Source: VRUE01 sp963837695 (GTDB taxonomy: Bacteria; Actinomycetota; Thermoleophilia; Solirubrobacterales; 70-9). Taken from it: a stretch of DNA of 64,000 bases. The first letter of the stretch is position 1, and each line of letters begins with the position of its first letter. The stretch is taken from the NCBI GenBank assembly GCA_963837695.1, contig CAWINZ010000005.1, positions 1,736,001-1,800,000 of the forward strand, written 5' to 3'. Below, one piece after another: positions 15,781 through 24,024 of this stretch. The translations under genes were made by a program, and so were the position numbers. The notes beneath the pieces are model-generated. The model did not search any database. It had not been told where the DNA came from and saw only the letters and a list, made by a program, of their open reading frames with translations.

Positions 15781-17676
15781 ATGGCGCAGCGGATCCCCAG
15801 AGACGAATCGCTGAGTCGCGTGCACGGCGTCGGCGCGCTGTTCTCGGCCGCCTACGGCAACGTCGGCTCCTCGATCTACTACGCCCTCGGCGTCACCGCC
15901 GCCTTCGCCCTCGGCCTCACCCCGGTCGCCTTCGTCATCTCCGGCCTGATCTTCGCCGCGACCGCTGCGACCTACGCCGAGGCGACGGTGATGTACCCGG
16001 AGGCGGGGGGGTCCTCCAGCTTTGCCCGTCACGCCTTCAACGAGCTGGTCAGCTTCGTCGCCGCCTGGGGGCAGATGCTCAACTACACGATCACGGTCGC
16101 GATCTCGGCCTATTTCGTGCCCCACTACCTGGCGGTCTTCTGGGAGCCGCTCGGCCACGCTCCGGGCGACATCATCGGCGGCGCGGCGCTGATCGGGGGG
16201 CTGGCGCTGCTCAACATCCGCGGCTCGCAGGAGTCGGCCAAACTCAACCTCGTCCTCGCGATCGCCGACCTCGGCACGCAGGTCGTCCTGGTCGGGATCG
16301 GCGTCGTGCTGGTGCTGAGCCCTCAGATCCTGGTCGACAACGTGCACCTCGGCGTCGCCCCCTCCTGGAGCGACTTCGCCCTCGGCATCGCCGTGGCGAT
16401 GATCGCCTACACCGGTATCGAGACGATCTCCAACATGGCCGAGGAGGCCAAGGACGCGGCGCGGACGATCCCGCGCAGCGTCGGCTTCACGGTCGCGGCC
16501 GTGCTCGGCCTTTACCTGTTGATTCCGATCGTCGCCCTCTCGGCGATGCCGGTCGTGCAGGACGCCGCCGGCCATTACACGACGGCGCTGGGCAGCGAGT
16601 TCGCCAACGACCCGATCCTCGGCATCGTCGAGAACCTCGGCCTCGGCAGCGGCCTGACCGAAGCGTTGCGCTTCTACGTCGGCATCCTCGCCGCGGTGAT
16701 CCTGCTGATCGCCACCAACGCCGGCCTGATTGGCGTCTCCCGCCTCACCTACTCGATGGGCCAGCACCGCCAGCTTCCCGAGGGGCTGCGGGCGGTCCAT
16801 CCTCGTTACCGGACGCCCTACATCGCGATCCTCGTCTTCTCTGGCCTGGCGATGATCACGCTGATCCCCGGCCAGGCCGAATTCCTCGCGACGCTGTACT
16901 CGTTCGGCGCGATGCTCTCGTTCACGATCGCCCACGTCGCGGTGATCCAGCTGCGCCGCCGGCACGCCGACGAGGAGCGTCCCTGGAAGCCGCCACTCAA
17001 CTTTCACGCCTTCGGCTTCGAGCTGCCTCTGACCGCCGTGCTCGGTGGCCTCGGCACCTTCGCCGCCTGGATCGTGGTGATGGCGCTGAATCCCCGCACG
17101 CTCGCCGTGGGAGTCGGCTGGATGGCGATCGGGATCGTCGTCTACGTCGTCTACCGCCGCAACCAGAAACTGCCTTTGACCGAGACCGTCAAAGTCGTCA
17201 CGCCGGAGCCGCTCGGCGTCGAGGAGATCGAGTACCGCAGCATCCTCGTCGCCTTCGAGGATGGGGAGCCGTTCTCCGAGGAGATGGTCGCGACGGCGAT
17301 CAAGCTCGCCTCCAAGCGGCGCCGCGGTATTCACATCCACTCGATGTTGACGGTGCCGACCGACCTGCCGCTCGACGCCGACCTGCGCGACCAGGAGGCC
17401 GAGGCGCAGAGCAAGATCGAGCAGGCGAAGCTGATCGGCGGGCAGCGCGTCACCGGCCACGTCGCGCGGGTGCGCCCGGCGCAGGCGGGCTACTCGATCT
17501 CCGACGAGGCGAACCTGATCAGCGCCGCCGCGGTCGTCGTCGGCCTGCGCTACCGCAGCGGCGCGCCGCTTTACGACAAGACCCTGCAGACCGTGCTCAG
17601 CGAGCGACCCTGCCGCGTCATTGTCGTCTCCGACCGCGGCGGCCGGCAGCCAGAGGCCGTGCCCGTCCCAGCCTGA
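15781..17676 (+). CDS. APC-superfamily permease with C-terminal cytosolic USP-like domain
   Basis: 631 aa. Residues 1 to about 460 form an amino-acid-permease type transporter with about 12 membrane segments (NVGSSIYYALGVTAA, GGSSSFARHAFNELVSF, AYTGIETISNMAEEAKD, GVSRLTYSMG, RYRTPYIAI). Residues from about 480 (IEYRSILVAFEDGEPFSEEMVATAIKLA) form a universal-stress-like cytosolic domain ending CRVIVVSDRG. This architecture is that of the YdaO/KimA-type K+ importers as well as some amino-acid permeases. The two TrkA-type genes 2-3 kb downstream make a K+ or cation role plausible, but it is inference. A paralogue, frameshifted, follows at 17950. Confidence 0.88.
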   Translation: MAQRIPRDESLSRVHGVGALFSAAYGNVGSSIYYALGVTAAFALGLTPVAFVISGLIFAATAATYAEATVMYPEAGGSSSFARHAFNELVSFVAAWGQMLNYTITVAISAYFVPHYLAVFWEPLGHAPGDIIGGAALIGGLALLNIRGSQESAKLNLVLAIADLGTQVVLVGIGVVLVLSPQILVDNVHLGVAPSWSDFALGIAVAMIAYTGIETISNMAEEAKDAARTIPRSVGFTVAAVLGLYLLIPIVALSAMPVVQDAAGHYTTALGSEFANDPILGIVENLGLGSGLTEALRFYVGILAAVILLIATNAGLIGVSRLTYSMGQHRQLPEGLRAVHPRYRTPYIAILVFSGLAMITLIPGQAEFLATLYSFGAMLSFTIAHVAVIQLRRRHADEERPWKPPLNFHAFGFELPLTAVLGGLGTFAAWIVVMALNPRTLAVGVGWMAIGIVVYVVYRRNQKLPLTETVKVVTPEPLGVEEIEYRSILVAFEDGEPFSEEMVATAIKLASKRRRGIHIHSMLTVPTDLPLDADLRDQEAEAQSKIEQAKLIGGQRVTGHVARVRPAQAGYSISDEANLISAAAVVVGLRYRSGAPLYDKTLQTVLSERPCRVIVVSDRGGRQPEAVPVPA

Positions 17677-17690
17677 GAGAATCGCCGCGC

Positions 17691-17897
17691 GTGTACGCCA
17701 GGTCAATCCAGCTCCTCTCCCTAGCCTTCCTGGCCCTCGGCCTACTGATCCTCATAAGCACCCTCGCCCACGGCGGCGGCCCCCTGTCCCTCGGCACCTT
17801 CCTCGGCCTTGCCTTCCTGGCCGTGGGCATCGCGCGGCTCTGGCTGACCGGCATCTTCCGCGGGTGGCGCGACGGGGGGAGGGGTTCGGACGGGTGA
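17691..17897 (+). CDS. Small two-helix membrane protein
   Basis: 68 aa from GTG 17691, 14 bases after the permease stop. It has two hydrophobic stretches: LSLAFLALGLLILISTLAHGG and GTFLGLAFLAVGIARLWLTGIF, then a short basic glycine-rich tail. No known family recognised. Likely co-transcribed with the permease and perhaps an accessory subunit. The 3' end is inside a perfect 19-bp inverted repeat, so the last six residues (GGRGSDG) reflect the repeat rather than selection on protein sequence. Confidence 0.6.
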   Translation: MYARSIQLLSLAFLALGLLILISTLAHGGGPLSLGTFLGLAFLAVGIARLWLTGIFRGWRDGGRGSDG

Positions 17898-17923
17898 GTC
17901 CGCTAACCCCTCCCCCCGTCGCG
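17868..17923 (+). terminator. Strong GC-rich hairpin after the first permease operon
   Basis: A perfect 19-bp inverted repeat (17868-17886 with 17905-17923) encloses a smaller CGGAC/GTCCG stem. It straddles the stop codon of the small membrane protein and lies 26 bases before the second permease. No T-run follows. It could terminate, stabilise or separate the two permease transcripts. Confidence 0.6.
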
Positions 17924-17949
17924 ACAGGACCCGCGGCTGAAGGCCCCCG

Positions 17950-20014
17950 ATGAACGAGCCCGAGCACCCCTCAACGCCCGAGCAACCAGAGCAGCCCGAG
18001 CAGCGCCCGCGCCTAGAACCCCTGCTGAATCGCGGCCTGGGGGTCCCCGGCCTCTTCGCCGCGGTCTACTCGGTGGTCGGCTTCTCGATCTACTTCTCGC
18101 TCGGGGTGGTGGCCGACCGCGGCCTCGGCCTGACTCCGCTGATCTTCCTCGCCGCCGGGCTGCTGTTCGTGCTGACCACGCTCAGCTACGTCGAGGGGGG
18201 CGCGATGATCCGCGAGCGCGGGGGCTCTTCGAGCTTTGCCCGCCACGCCTTCAACGAGCTGATCGCCTTCATCGCTGGCTGGGCGATCCTGATCGACTAC
18301 CTGATCGTCGCCGCCCTGGCCGCGATCTCGGTCCCGCACTACCTGGAGCCGATCTCCCACGACCTCTCCGAGCCGGGCTGGGAGATCGGCGTCGCCGGGC
18401 TGGTGATCGTCGCCGCCTGCACGCTCAACATCCTCAACATCACCGGCCGCGGCCGGGCACGCGCGCTCAGTGTGCTGGCGCTGGCCGACATCGTCCTGCA
18501 GCTCGCGGTGATCGGTGTGGGGGTGCTGGCGGTCTTCCATCCTGACCGCCTCACCGACCAGATTCACCTCTTCACCAGCCCGAACCTCAGGGACATCGTC
18601 TACGCGTCGGTGGTCGCGATGCTCGCCTACGCCGGGATCGAGGCCGCTTCCGACCTGGCGCCCGACATCGACGTCAGGCCGCGTGACCTGAAGCGGATCG
18701 TCTCAGTCGGGGCCGTCGCAGTACCGCTCGTCTACGCCGGGATGGCGGCGATCGCGTTGATGGCGGTGCCGGTCGTCGCCGGACCCCAGGGCCCGGAAAC
18801 CGCGCTCGGCCATGAATTCGTCGAGGCGCCGATCCTCGGGGTGGTCTCCGCCTACCACCCGGTCTGGCTCGCGCACACGATGCGCTGGGTGGTGGCTTTG
18901 GTCGCCGCGCCGGTTCTGTTCTGGGCGGCGACGACCGCGATGCTGGGCGTCTCCCGCCACATCTACACGCTGGCGATCAACCGCCAGATCCCCAGTTGGC
19001 TGGGCAAGCTCAACGGTCGCTACGCGACGCCGCACGTGGCGATCGGGCTCTCCGGCCTGATCGCGATCGGCCTGGTCGCGCCGACCGACGTCAAGCTGCT
19101 TGGCCGCGCTCTACGCCTTCGGGGCGATGCTGGCGATCACGATCGCCCACCTCTCGATCCTGCGGTTACGGATCTCCGAACCCGACCGGACGCGTCCCTT
19201 CCGGGTGCCCTGGAACGTCTCCTGGCGCGGCGCCCAGCTACCCGTGCCGACGATCCTGGCCGCTCTGCTCAGCGCCCTCGCCTTCCTCAGCGTGCTCGCC
19301 TTCCACGACCGGGCGCGCTGGGTCGGTGGCGGCTGGATGCTGTTCGGCCTGCTCTTCTACGTCGTCTACCGCAAGGTGTTCGAGGGGACCTCGCTGACCA
19401 GGCGCGTCTCGGTCACCGAGAGGGCGCTGACGAAGCAGGCGCCCGACGTCGAATACGGCAACATCCTCGTGCCGGTGTTCGGGACCGAGCTCGACGACGA
19501 CATCGTCGCCACCGCCGGCCGCCTCGCCGCGGCGGAGCAGGAGGGCGATGCCGCAATCGAGGAGACCCACCTCGCGATCGTCTACGTGCTCGAGGTGCCG
19601 CTCACGCTGCCCCTGGACGCGGAGCTGCCGCCCGAGCGGGAGAACGAGGCCCTGCAGGCGATCGACCGGGCCCGCGAAATCGCCGAAGAGTACGAGGACG
19701 TGAGGGTGAGCGCTTCGGTGACCAGGGCGCGCAAGGTCGGCGCCGGGATCGTCGAGGCGGCGCGGCGTGGAAACGTCGAAGCGATCGTGGTCGGGGCCGA
19801 GCCGCCGAGCAAGATTCGCGGCGGGGCGACGCTGGGCGGGATCGGCGCCGCCAGGCCTGCCGAGATCGGGGCCGCCACGGAGTACGTGCTGAAGAAGGCT
19901 CCTTGCCAGGTCCTGCTGACTGCGCCCCCGGAGGCGGTCGCCGCGGAGCTGCGAGCCGAGCGCCCGCGGCCGATCGCTTGCGGCGAGCTCCAAGCCGTGT
20001 GTAGTATCCGCGAC
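17950..20014 (+). pseudogene. Second APC permease with USP-like tail, frameshifted
   Basis: Paralogue of the 15781 permease. Frame one (17950 to about 19102) has GLFAAVYSVVGFSIYFSLGVVAD, GGSSSFARHAFNELIAF, YAGIEAASDLAPDIDV, GVSRHIYTLAINRQIPSW, then goes out of frame after DVKLL. Frame two continues without loss as LYAFGAMLAITIAHLSILRLR (the paralogue has LYSFGAMLSFTIAHVAVIQLR), the last membrane segments and the USP-like domain VEYGNILVPVFGTELDDDIVATAG. One extra G in CTTGGCC near 19100-19105 explains the break. Frame two has no stop before 20455, so with the frame restored the permease would be fused to the TrkA-N domain of the next gene. A recent mutation, a sequencing error or programmed frameshifting are all possible. 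Confidence 0.85.
19978..20007 (+). promoter_or_regulatory. Promoter for the first TrkA-type gene
   Basis: TTGCGG (19978-19983), 18-base spacer, TAGTAT (20002-20007). The -10 ends seven bases before GTG 20015, again the leaderless arrangement. This supports separate expression of the TrkA-N protein despite the open frame running in from the permease. Confidence 0.5.
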
Positions 20015-20455
20015 GTGTTCATCCTGATCGTCGGCTGCGGAAGGGTCGGCTCCTCTGTCGCGCGGAGCATGCTGAGCGAGGGGCACGAAGTCTCCTGCCT
20101 CGACGAGGACCCCGAGTCCCACACGCGGCTCGAGGTCGGGCTCGACAAGGGCTGGGAGGACCTCGGCGGTCGCTTCACGGTCGGCACCGGCCTGGAGACC
20201 GACGCCCTGGTGGCCGCCGGGATCGAGACCGCGGACGCCTTCATCGCCGCCACCAACGGCGACAACACCAACATCGTCATCGCCCAGATCGCCCAGCGGC
20301 GCTACGAGGTGCCGAACGTGATCGCGCGGATCCTCGACCCGCTGCGCGCCGAGTGGTACCGCCAGCAGGGAATGCACACGATCTGCCCGACGCGGGTCGC
20401 GATCGACATGCTCGAGAGCGCCGTGCGCGAGGGCGCTCAGCGCGAGGCGGTCTGA
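20015..20455 (+). CDS. TrkA-N (RCK) domain protein, possible K+ transport regulator
   Basis: 146 aa from GTG 20015. A Rossmann-type RCK-N domain: VFILIVGCGRVGSSVARSMLSEGHEVSCLDEDPE (nucleotide loop GCGRVGSS) and GTGLETDALVAAGIETADAFIAATNGDNTNIVIAQIAQRRY. It binds NAD(H) or adenine nucleotides in the family and gates K+ uptake. It has no C-terminal RCK-C domain, unlike the next gene, one base downstream. The frame is continuous with the permease frame upstream, so it may also exist as a fusion. Confidence 0.85.
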   Translation: MFILIVGCGRVGSSVARSMLSEGHEVSCLDEDPESHTRLEVGLDKGWEDLGGRFTVGTGLETDALVAAGIETADAFIAATNGDNTNIVIAQIAQRRYEVPNVIARILDPLRAEWYRQQGMHTICPTRVAIDMLESAVREGAQREAV

Positions 20456-20456
20456 G

Positions 20457-21137
20457 ATGTACATCATCGTCGTCGGAGCGGGGAAGGTCGGCTGGAACCT
20501 GGCCCGCGAGCTGCTCGAAAAGAACCACGAGGTGACGGTGATCGAGAGCAACCGGCGCCGCTACCTGACCGTCGAGCAGGAGCTCGAGCACAACGTCACC
20601 TACGGCGATGCCTCCGAGCTCTGGGTGCTGGAGCGGGCCGGGATCCAGCGGGCCGACATGGTGATCGCGGTCACCGGCGACGACGAGGACAACATGCTGA
20701 TCTGCCAGGTCGCCAAGGAGAAGTACGAGGTGGAGCAGATCATCGCCCGCGTCAACAATCCCCGCAACCGGCCGCACTTCGATCTGCTCGGCGTGAAGCC
20801 GTCGGTCTCCGCCACCGACCTGATCCTGCGCCTGCTCGAGCACGAGGTGCCCGAGTATGGCCTCGTCCACCTGCTCGACCTGCAGGAGGAGCAGCTGGAG
20901 ATCATCGAGATGCTGCTCGGCAAGGATTCGCGGGTGACCGGACGTCGTGTCGGCGATCTCTCGATGCCCGAAGGCAGCCTCTTGATCTCGGTGCTGCGCG
21001 AAGGCAAGGGCTTCGTGCCCAGCGCGGATACCGTGCTCGAGGTCGGCGACGAGGTGCTGGCGGTGCTCGATCCCGGTCGCGAGGAGGACATCAAGGAGCT
21101 CTTCGGCCCGGCCGCCGGCGGCAACGGGACGGGCTGA
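20457..21137 (+). CDS. TrkA-type K+ uptake regulator (RCK-N plus RCK-C)
   Basis: 226 aa. RCK-N at residues 1-120 (MYIIVVGAGKVGWNLARELLEKNHEVTVIESN, YGDASELWVLERAGIQRADMVIAVTGDDEDNMLICQVAK) and an RCK-C domain from about 140 (LEIIEMLLGKDSRVTGRRVGDLSMPEGSLLISVLREGKGFVPSADTVLEVGDEVLAVLDP). Works as the cytosolic gating subunit of Trk/Ktr-like channels. No TrkH/KtrB membrane subunit is in the window, so the APC-type permeases next door, or an unlinked Trk, are the candidate partners. Start ATG 20457, two bases after the previous gene's stop. Confidence 0.92.
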   Translation: MYIIVVGAGKVGWNLARELLEKNHEVTVIESNRRRYLTVEQELEHNVTYGDASELWVLERAGIQRADMVIAVTGDDEDNMLICQVAKEKYEVEQIIARVNNPRNRPHFDLLGVKPSVSATDLILRLLEHEVPEYGLVHLLDLQEEQLEIIEMLLGKDSRVTGRRVGDLSMPEGSLLISVLREGKGFVPSADTVLEVGDEVLAVLDPGREEDIKELFGPAAGGNGTG

Positions 21138-21140
21138 TTC

Positions 21141-22370
21141 GTGGCCGATCGCGAGGTCGACTTCCTCCTGATCGGCGGTGGCATGGGCTCGGCGCACTGC
21201 GCGGCGGAGCTGCGCAAGCGCGGCGCCGAGGGCTCGATCCTGCTGGCCGGGCGCGAGCCCGAACCGCCCTACGAACGGCCGCCGCTCTCCAAGGAGTACA
21301 TGCGCGGCGAGGCGAGCCGCGAGGACGCCTACGTCAACCCGCCCGGCTGGTACGAGGAGAACGGGGTCGAGCTGCTGACCGGCGTCAACGCGATGTCGCT
21401 CGACCCGGCGGCGCGCACGGCGAAGCTGCAGGGCGGCGAGGAGGTCGGCTTCGGCAAGGCGCTGCTCGCCACCGGGGCGATGGTCAACATCCTGCGGGTC
21501 GAGGGCGCCGAGAACGAGGGCATCCACTACCTGCGCGCCTTCGGCAACTCCGACGCGATCCGCGCCGACGCCGAGGCGGCCGAGCACGTCGTGCTGATCG
21601 GCGGCAGCTACATCGGCACCGAGGTCGCCGCCTCGCTGACCGCGAAGGGCGTCAAGTGCACGATCGTGATGATGGAGGACGTGGCGCTCTCGCGGGTCTT
21701 CGGCGAGGACGCCGGGCGCTGGTTCCAGCAGACGATCGAAGACCACGGCGTCGACCGTCCACGCCGGCGAGGAGCTCGAGGCCTTCGAGGGCGACGGCCG
21801 GGTCAAGGCGGTGCTGACCAAGAGCGGCCGGGCGATCGAGTGCGACACGGTCATCGTCGGCGCCGGCGTCCGCCCCGACGCGATGCTCGCCCAGCGCGCC
21901 GGGCTCGAGGTCGACGACGGGATCGTCTGCGACTCGAAGCTGATGACCTCAGCCGAGGGGATCTACGCGGCGGGCGACTGCTGCTCCTACGACAGCGTCG
22001 TGCACGGCCGGCGGATCCGGGTCGAGCACTGGGACGTGGCGATGCAGCAGGGCATGCACGCCGCCGGCAACATGCTCGGCGAGGATCGCGACTACGACGT
22101 CGTCCCCTACTTCTTCAGCGACCTGGCCGACTGGGCGAGCCTCGAGTACGTCGGCCCGGCCAAGGACTGGGACGAGGAGATCTGGCGGGGCGACCGCGAG
22201 GGCGGCGAGTTCTCGGTCTGGTACCTGAAGGACGGCAAGGTGGCCGGGGCGCTCAGCGTCGGCCGCTCCGAAGACCTGGCCGAGGCGCGCCGCATGCTCG
22301 CCGACGGCGTCGACGTCTCCGCCGCCCGCGAGCGGATCGCCGATGCCGACAGCGATCTGGCGGGCTCGAT
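21141..22370 (+). pseudogene. FAD-dependent NAD(P)H oxidoreductase (AIF/ferredoxin-reductase type), frameshifted
   Basis: From GTG 21141: DFLLIGGGMGSAHCAAELRKRG (FAD dinucleotide loop), PYERPPLSKEYMRG, LLATGAMVN, HVVLIGGSYIGTEVAASLTAKG (NAD(P)H loop). After EDHGV (about 21750) the frame breaks and the protein continues one frame over as TVHAGEELEAFEGDGRVKAVLTKSGRAIECDTVIVGAGVRPDAML and SAEGIYAAGDCCSYDSV, through the C-terminal domain to ARERIADADSDLAG. A single-base insertion explains this. The normal stop also seems lost: frame two runs on to 22728 through unrelated sequence. Otherwise it resembles rubredoxin/ferredoxin reductases and human AIF. Confidence 0.85.
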
Positions 22371-22544
22371 ATCGAGCCTGAGAGGAGCCTACGGAGCAGG
22401 GACTGGAAGCCCGATTTCACCCGGAGTAGAAGCGTCGTCGAATTGCCATTGTTCGACGCGGAAGGGATGCGTCGAATTCCAGGGCTATCTCGCGGTCGGC
22501 GAGCGTCGACGGCTCGGTCGACAACGGTTCCGCGCCGCATCGCG

Positions 22545-23278
22545 AACCTATGTTCGCATGGCAGGTTTCAACTGGGAGCGCAATTCGCGACTCACTACGA
22601 AGAGGGTCACACGATCGATGAGTGCGAAGCGTTTCGGATTTTCAGATGGGGAATGGGATCGGCGGTTTGTCGAGGTGATGTCGTCCCGCGAGATCCGCCG
22701 AGAAGGTCGGCAGGCGAGACGCGCGTGACTCCGCGCTTCTTGCCGGCGGGATCGAGACCGGCGAGGTCGCAGCGCACTGGGCATCTCCAAGCCCACGGTC
22801 TCCTATCACGCGCGCGACTGGAAATCGAGCCCGAATCGCTGTGCGCGCCGCTATGACTGGCAAGAGATCCAGACGGCGGTCGATGATAGGACTCTCGGTG
22901 CGGCAATGCATCGAGAGCGCTTCGGGTTCTGCGCAGGCGACCTGGAGAGGCTGTGAAGCGGGGCGCTGTTGTCCCGCGGCCAAGATCCCAATCGAGGAGC
23001 TGTTCGTGGTCGGGCGCAAGGAGACGAGTCGCACCCACCTCAAGAATCGGCTGATGGGGGAGGGGCTGAAGGAAAACCGTTGCGAGGTCTGTGGGATCAC
23101 CGAGTGGCGTGGGAGGCCGCTGGGCATGGAGCTTCACCACGTCAACGGCGACGGCGATGACAATCGGCTGGAGAATCTCCAGTTGCTCTGCGGCAACTGC
23201 CACTCCCAGACGGATAATTGGGGTGGTCGGGGCGTGCGTCGGCGGGCGGTATGTGCCGATGACGCGGCGCCTGCGTGA
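22545..23278 (+). pseudogene. Decayed HNH endonuclease with repeated helix-turn-helix segments
   Basis: The C-terminal part is an intact frame (22841-23278): VGRKETSRTHLKNRLMGEGLKENRCEVCGITEWRGRPLGMELHHVNGDGDDNRLENLQLLCGNCHSQTDN, an HNH nuclease core with two CxxC zinc pairs. Upstream, pieces in all three frames read like the N-terminal part of the same family: HYEEGHTIDECEAF, KRFGFSDGEWDRR, CRGDVVPRDPPRRSAGETR, AALGISKPTVSYHARDW, CARRYDWQEIQTAVDD, LSVRQCIE, RFGFCAGD, EAVKRGAVVPRPRS. At least five frame changes are needed in about 350 bases, so this is a true pseudogene rather than a sequencing slip. Confidence 0.75.
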
Positions 23279-23310
23279 GCCATCCACGGGCTTTGCTACG
23301 TTCGGCGCCG

Positions 23311-24024
23311 ATGCGGAGGCAAGTTCTCTATCTCTTGGCCATAGCTGTTGTCGCCCTTGCGATCGCCGGTTGCGGCGGTGGCAGCGGCGGCGACTCGACT
23401 ACGACGTCGGTCGAAACGACCGAAACGACGGCGCTGACCAAGGAAGAGCTGATCGCCCAGGGCGACGCGATCTGCGGCGAGGTCAACGCCGCGGTCGGCA
23501 CCGTCGGCTCGACCAGCTCCGGCGCCGCCGGGCAGGCGGCCCAGGTCGCCGGCCTCTACAGCGGCATGGTCGAAAGGCTGAAGAACCTGGGCGCGCCCAG
23601 CGACGAAAGCGCCGGCTACCCCGAATTCATCTCCTCCGCCGAAGCGCTCGCGCAGGCGGAGGACAACGTCAAGCTGGCCTCCGAACGGGAAGAAGAAGGC
23701 GAAGCGCTGAGCGAAGCCGAAACCGAAGCCTCCTCGGCGCTCAGCTCGTTCCAGTCGTCCTCGTCGTCCTTCGGCTTCGAAGACTGCGCCGAAGCTCCCG
23801 CGGCGCCGACGCCGAGCAGCGCGGGCGGGGCCGGTGGTGAAGAAGCCGAAACCGGCGGCGCGGAAGCCGAAGAAGCCGCGCCTGAAGCAGAAGCCGAAGC
23901 AGCGCCTCGAAGAAGCTCCGCCGCCGAAGAAGAAAGCGCCGGCGGGGGAGCCGGAGCGGGCGGCGGCACCGAAGGCGGCGGTGGCGGCTCGGGTGGCGGC
24001 AGCGGCGGCATCGGCCCTGGCTAA
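23311..24024 (+). CDS. Lipoprotein with low-complexity Glu/Ala/Gly tail
   Basis: 237 aa from ATG 23311. The signal sequence MRRQVLYLLAIAVVALAIAGC ends in a lipobox (AIAGC), so the protein is probably anchored by lipid outside the membrane. After a Thr-rich linker, residues 35-140 look helical (LTKEELIAQGDAICGEVNAAVG, AGLYSGMVERLKNLGAP) with a Cys pair (AICG, FEDCAEA). This pattern is seen in actinobacterial secreted proteins of unknown role. From about residue 150 it is a low-complexity Ala/Glu then Gly/Ser tail. Its 3' end overlaps the convergent ABC gene by four bases. A TACGTT box lies eight bases before the start. Confidence 0.8.
   Translation: MRRQVLYLLAIAVVALAIAGCGGGSGGDSTTTSVETTETTALTKEELIAQGDAICGEVNAAVGTVGSTSSGAAGQAAQVAGLYSGMVERLKNLGAPSDESAGYPEFISSAEALAQAEDNVKLASEREEEGEALSEAETEASSALSSFQSSSSSFGFEDCAEAPAAPTPSSAGGAGGEEAETGGAEAEEAAPEAEAEAAPRRSSAAEEESAGGGAGAGGGTEGGGGGSGGGSGGIGPG

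Noticed and set aside
15463..17706. 747-codon minus-strand frame antisense to the first permease
   Set aside because: Third-position GC bias belongs to the plus-strand permease. The antisense protein is a low-complexity His/Arg/Asp run.
23616..24011. Minus-strand Pro/Ser-rich frame antisense to the lipoprotein tail
   Set aside because: Product of the low-complexity Gly/Ala/Glu tail read backwards.
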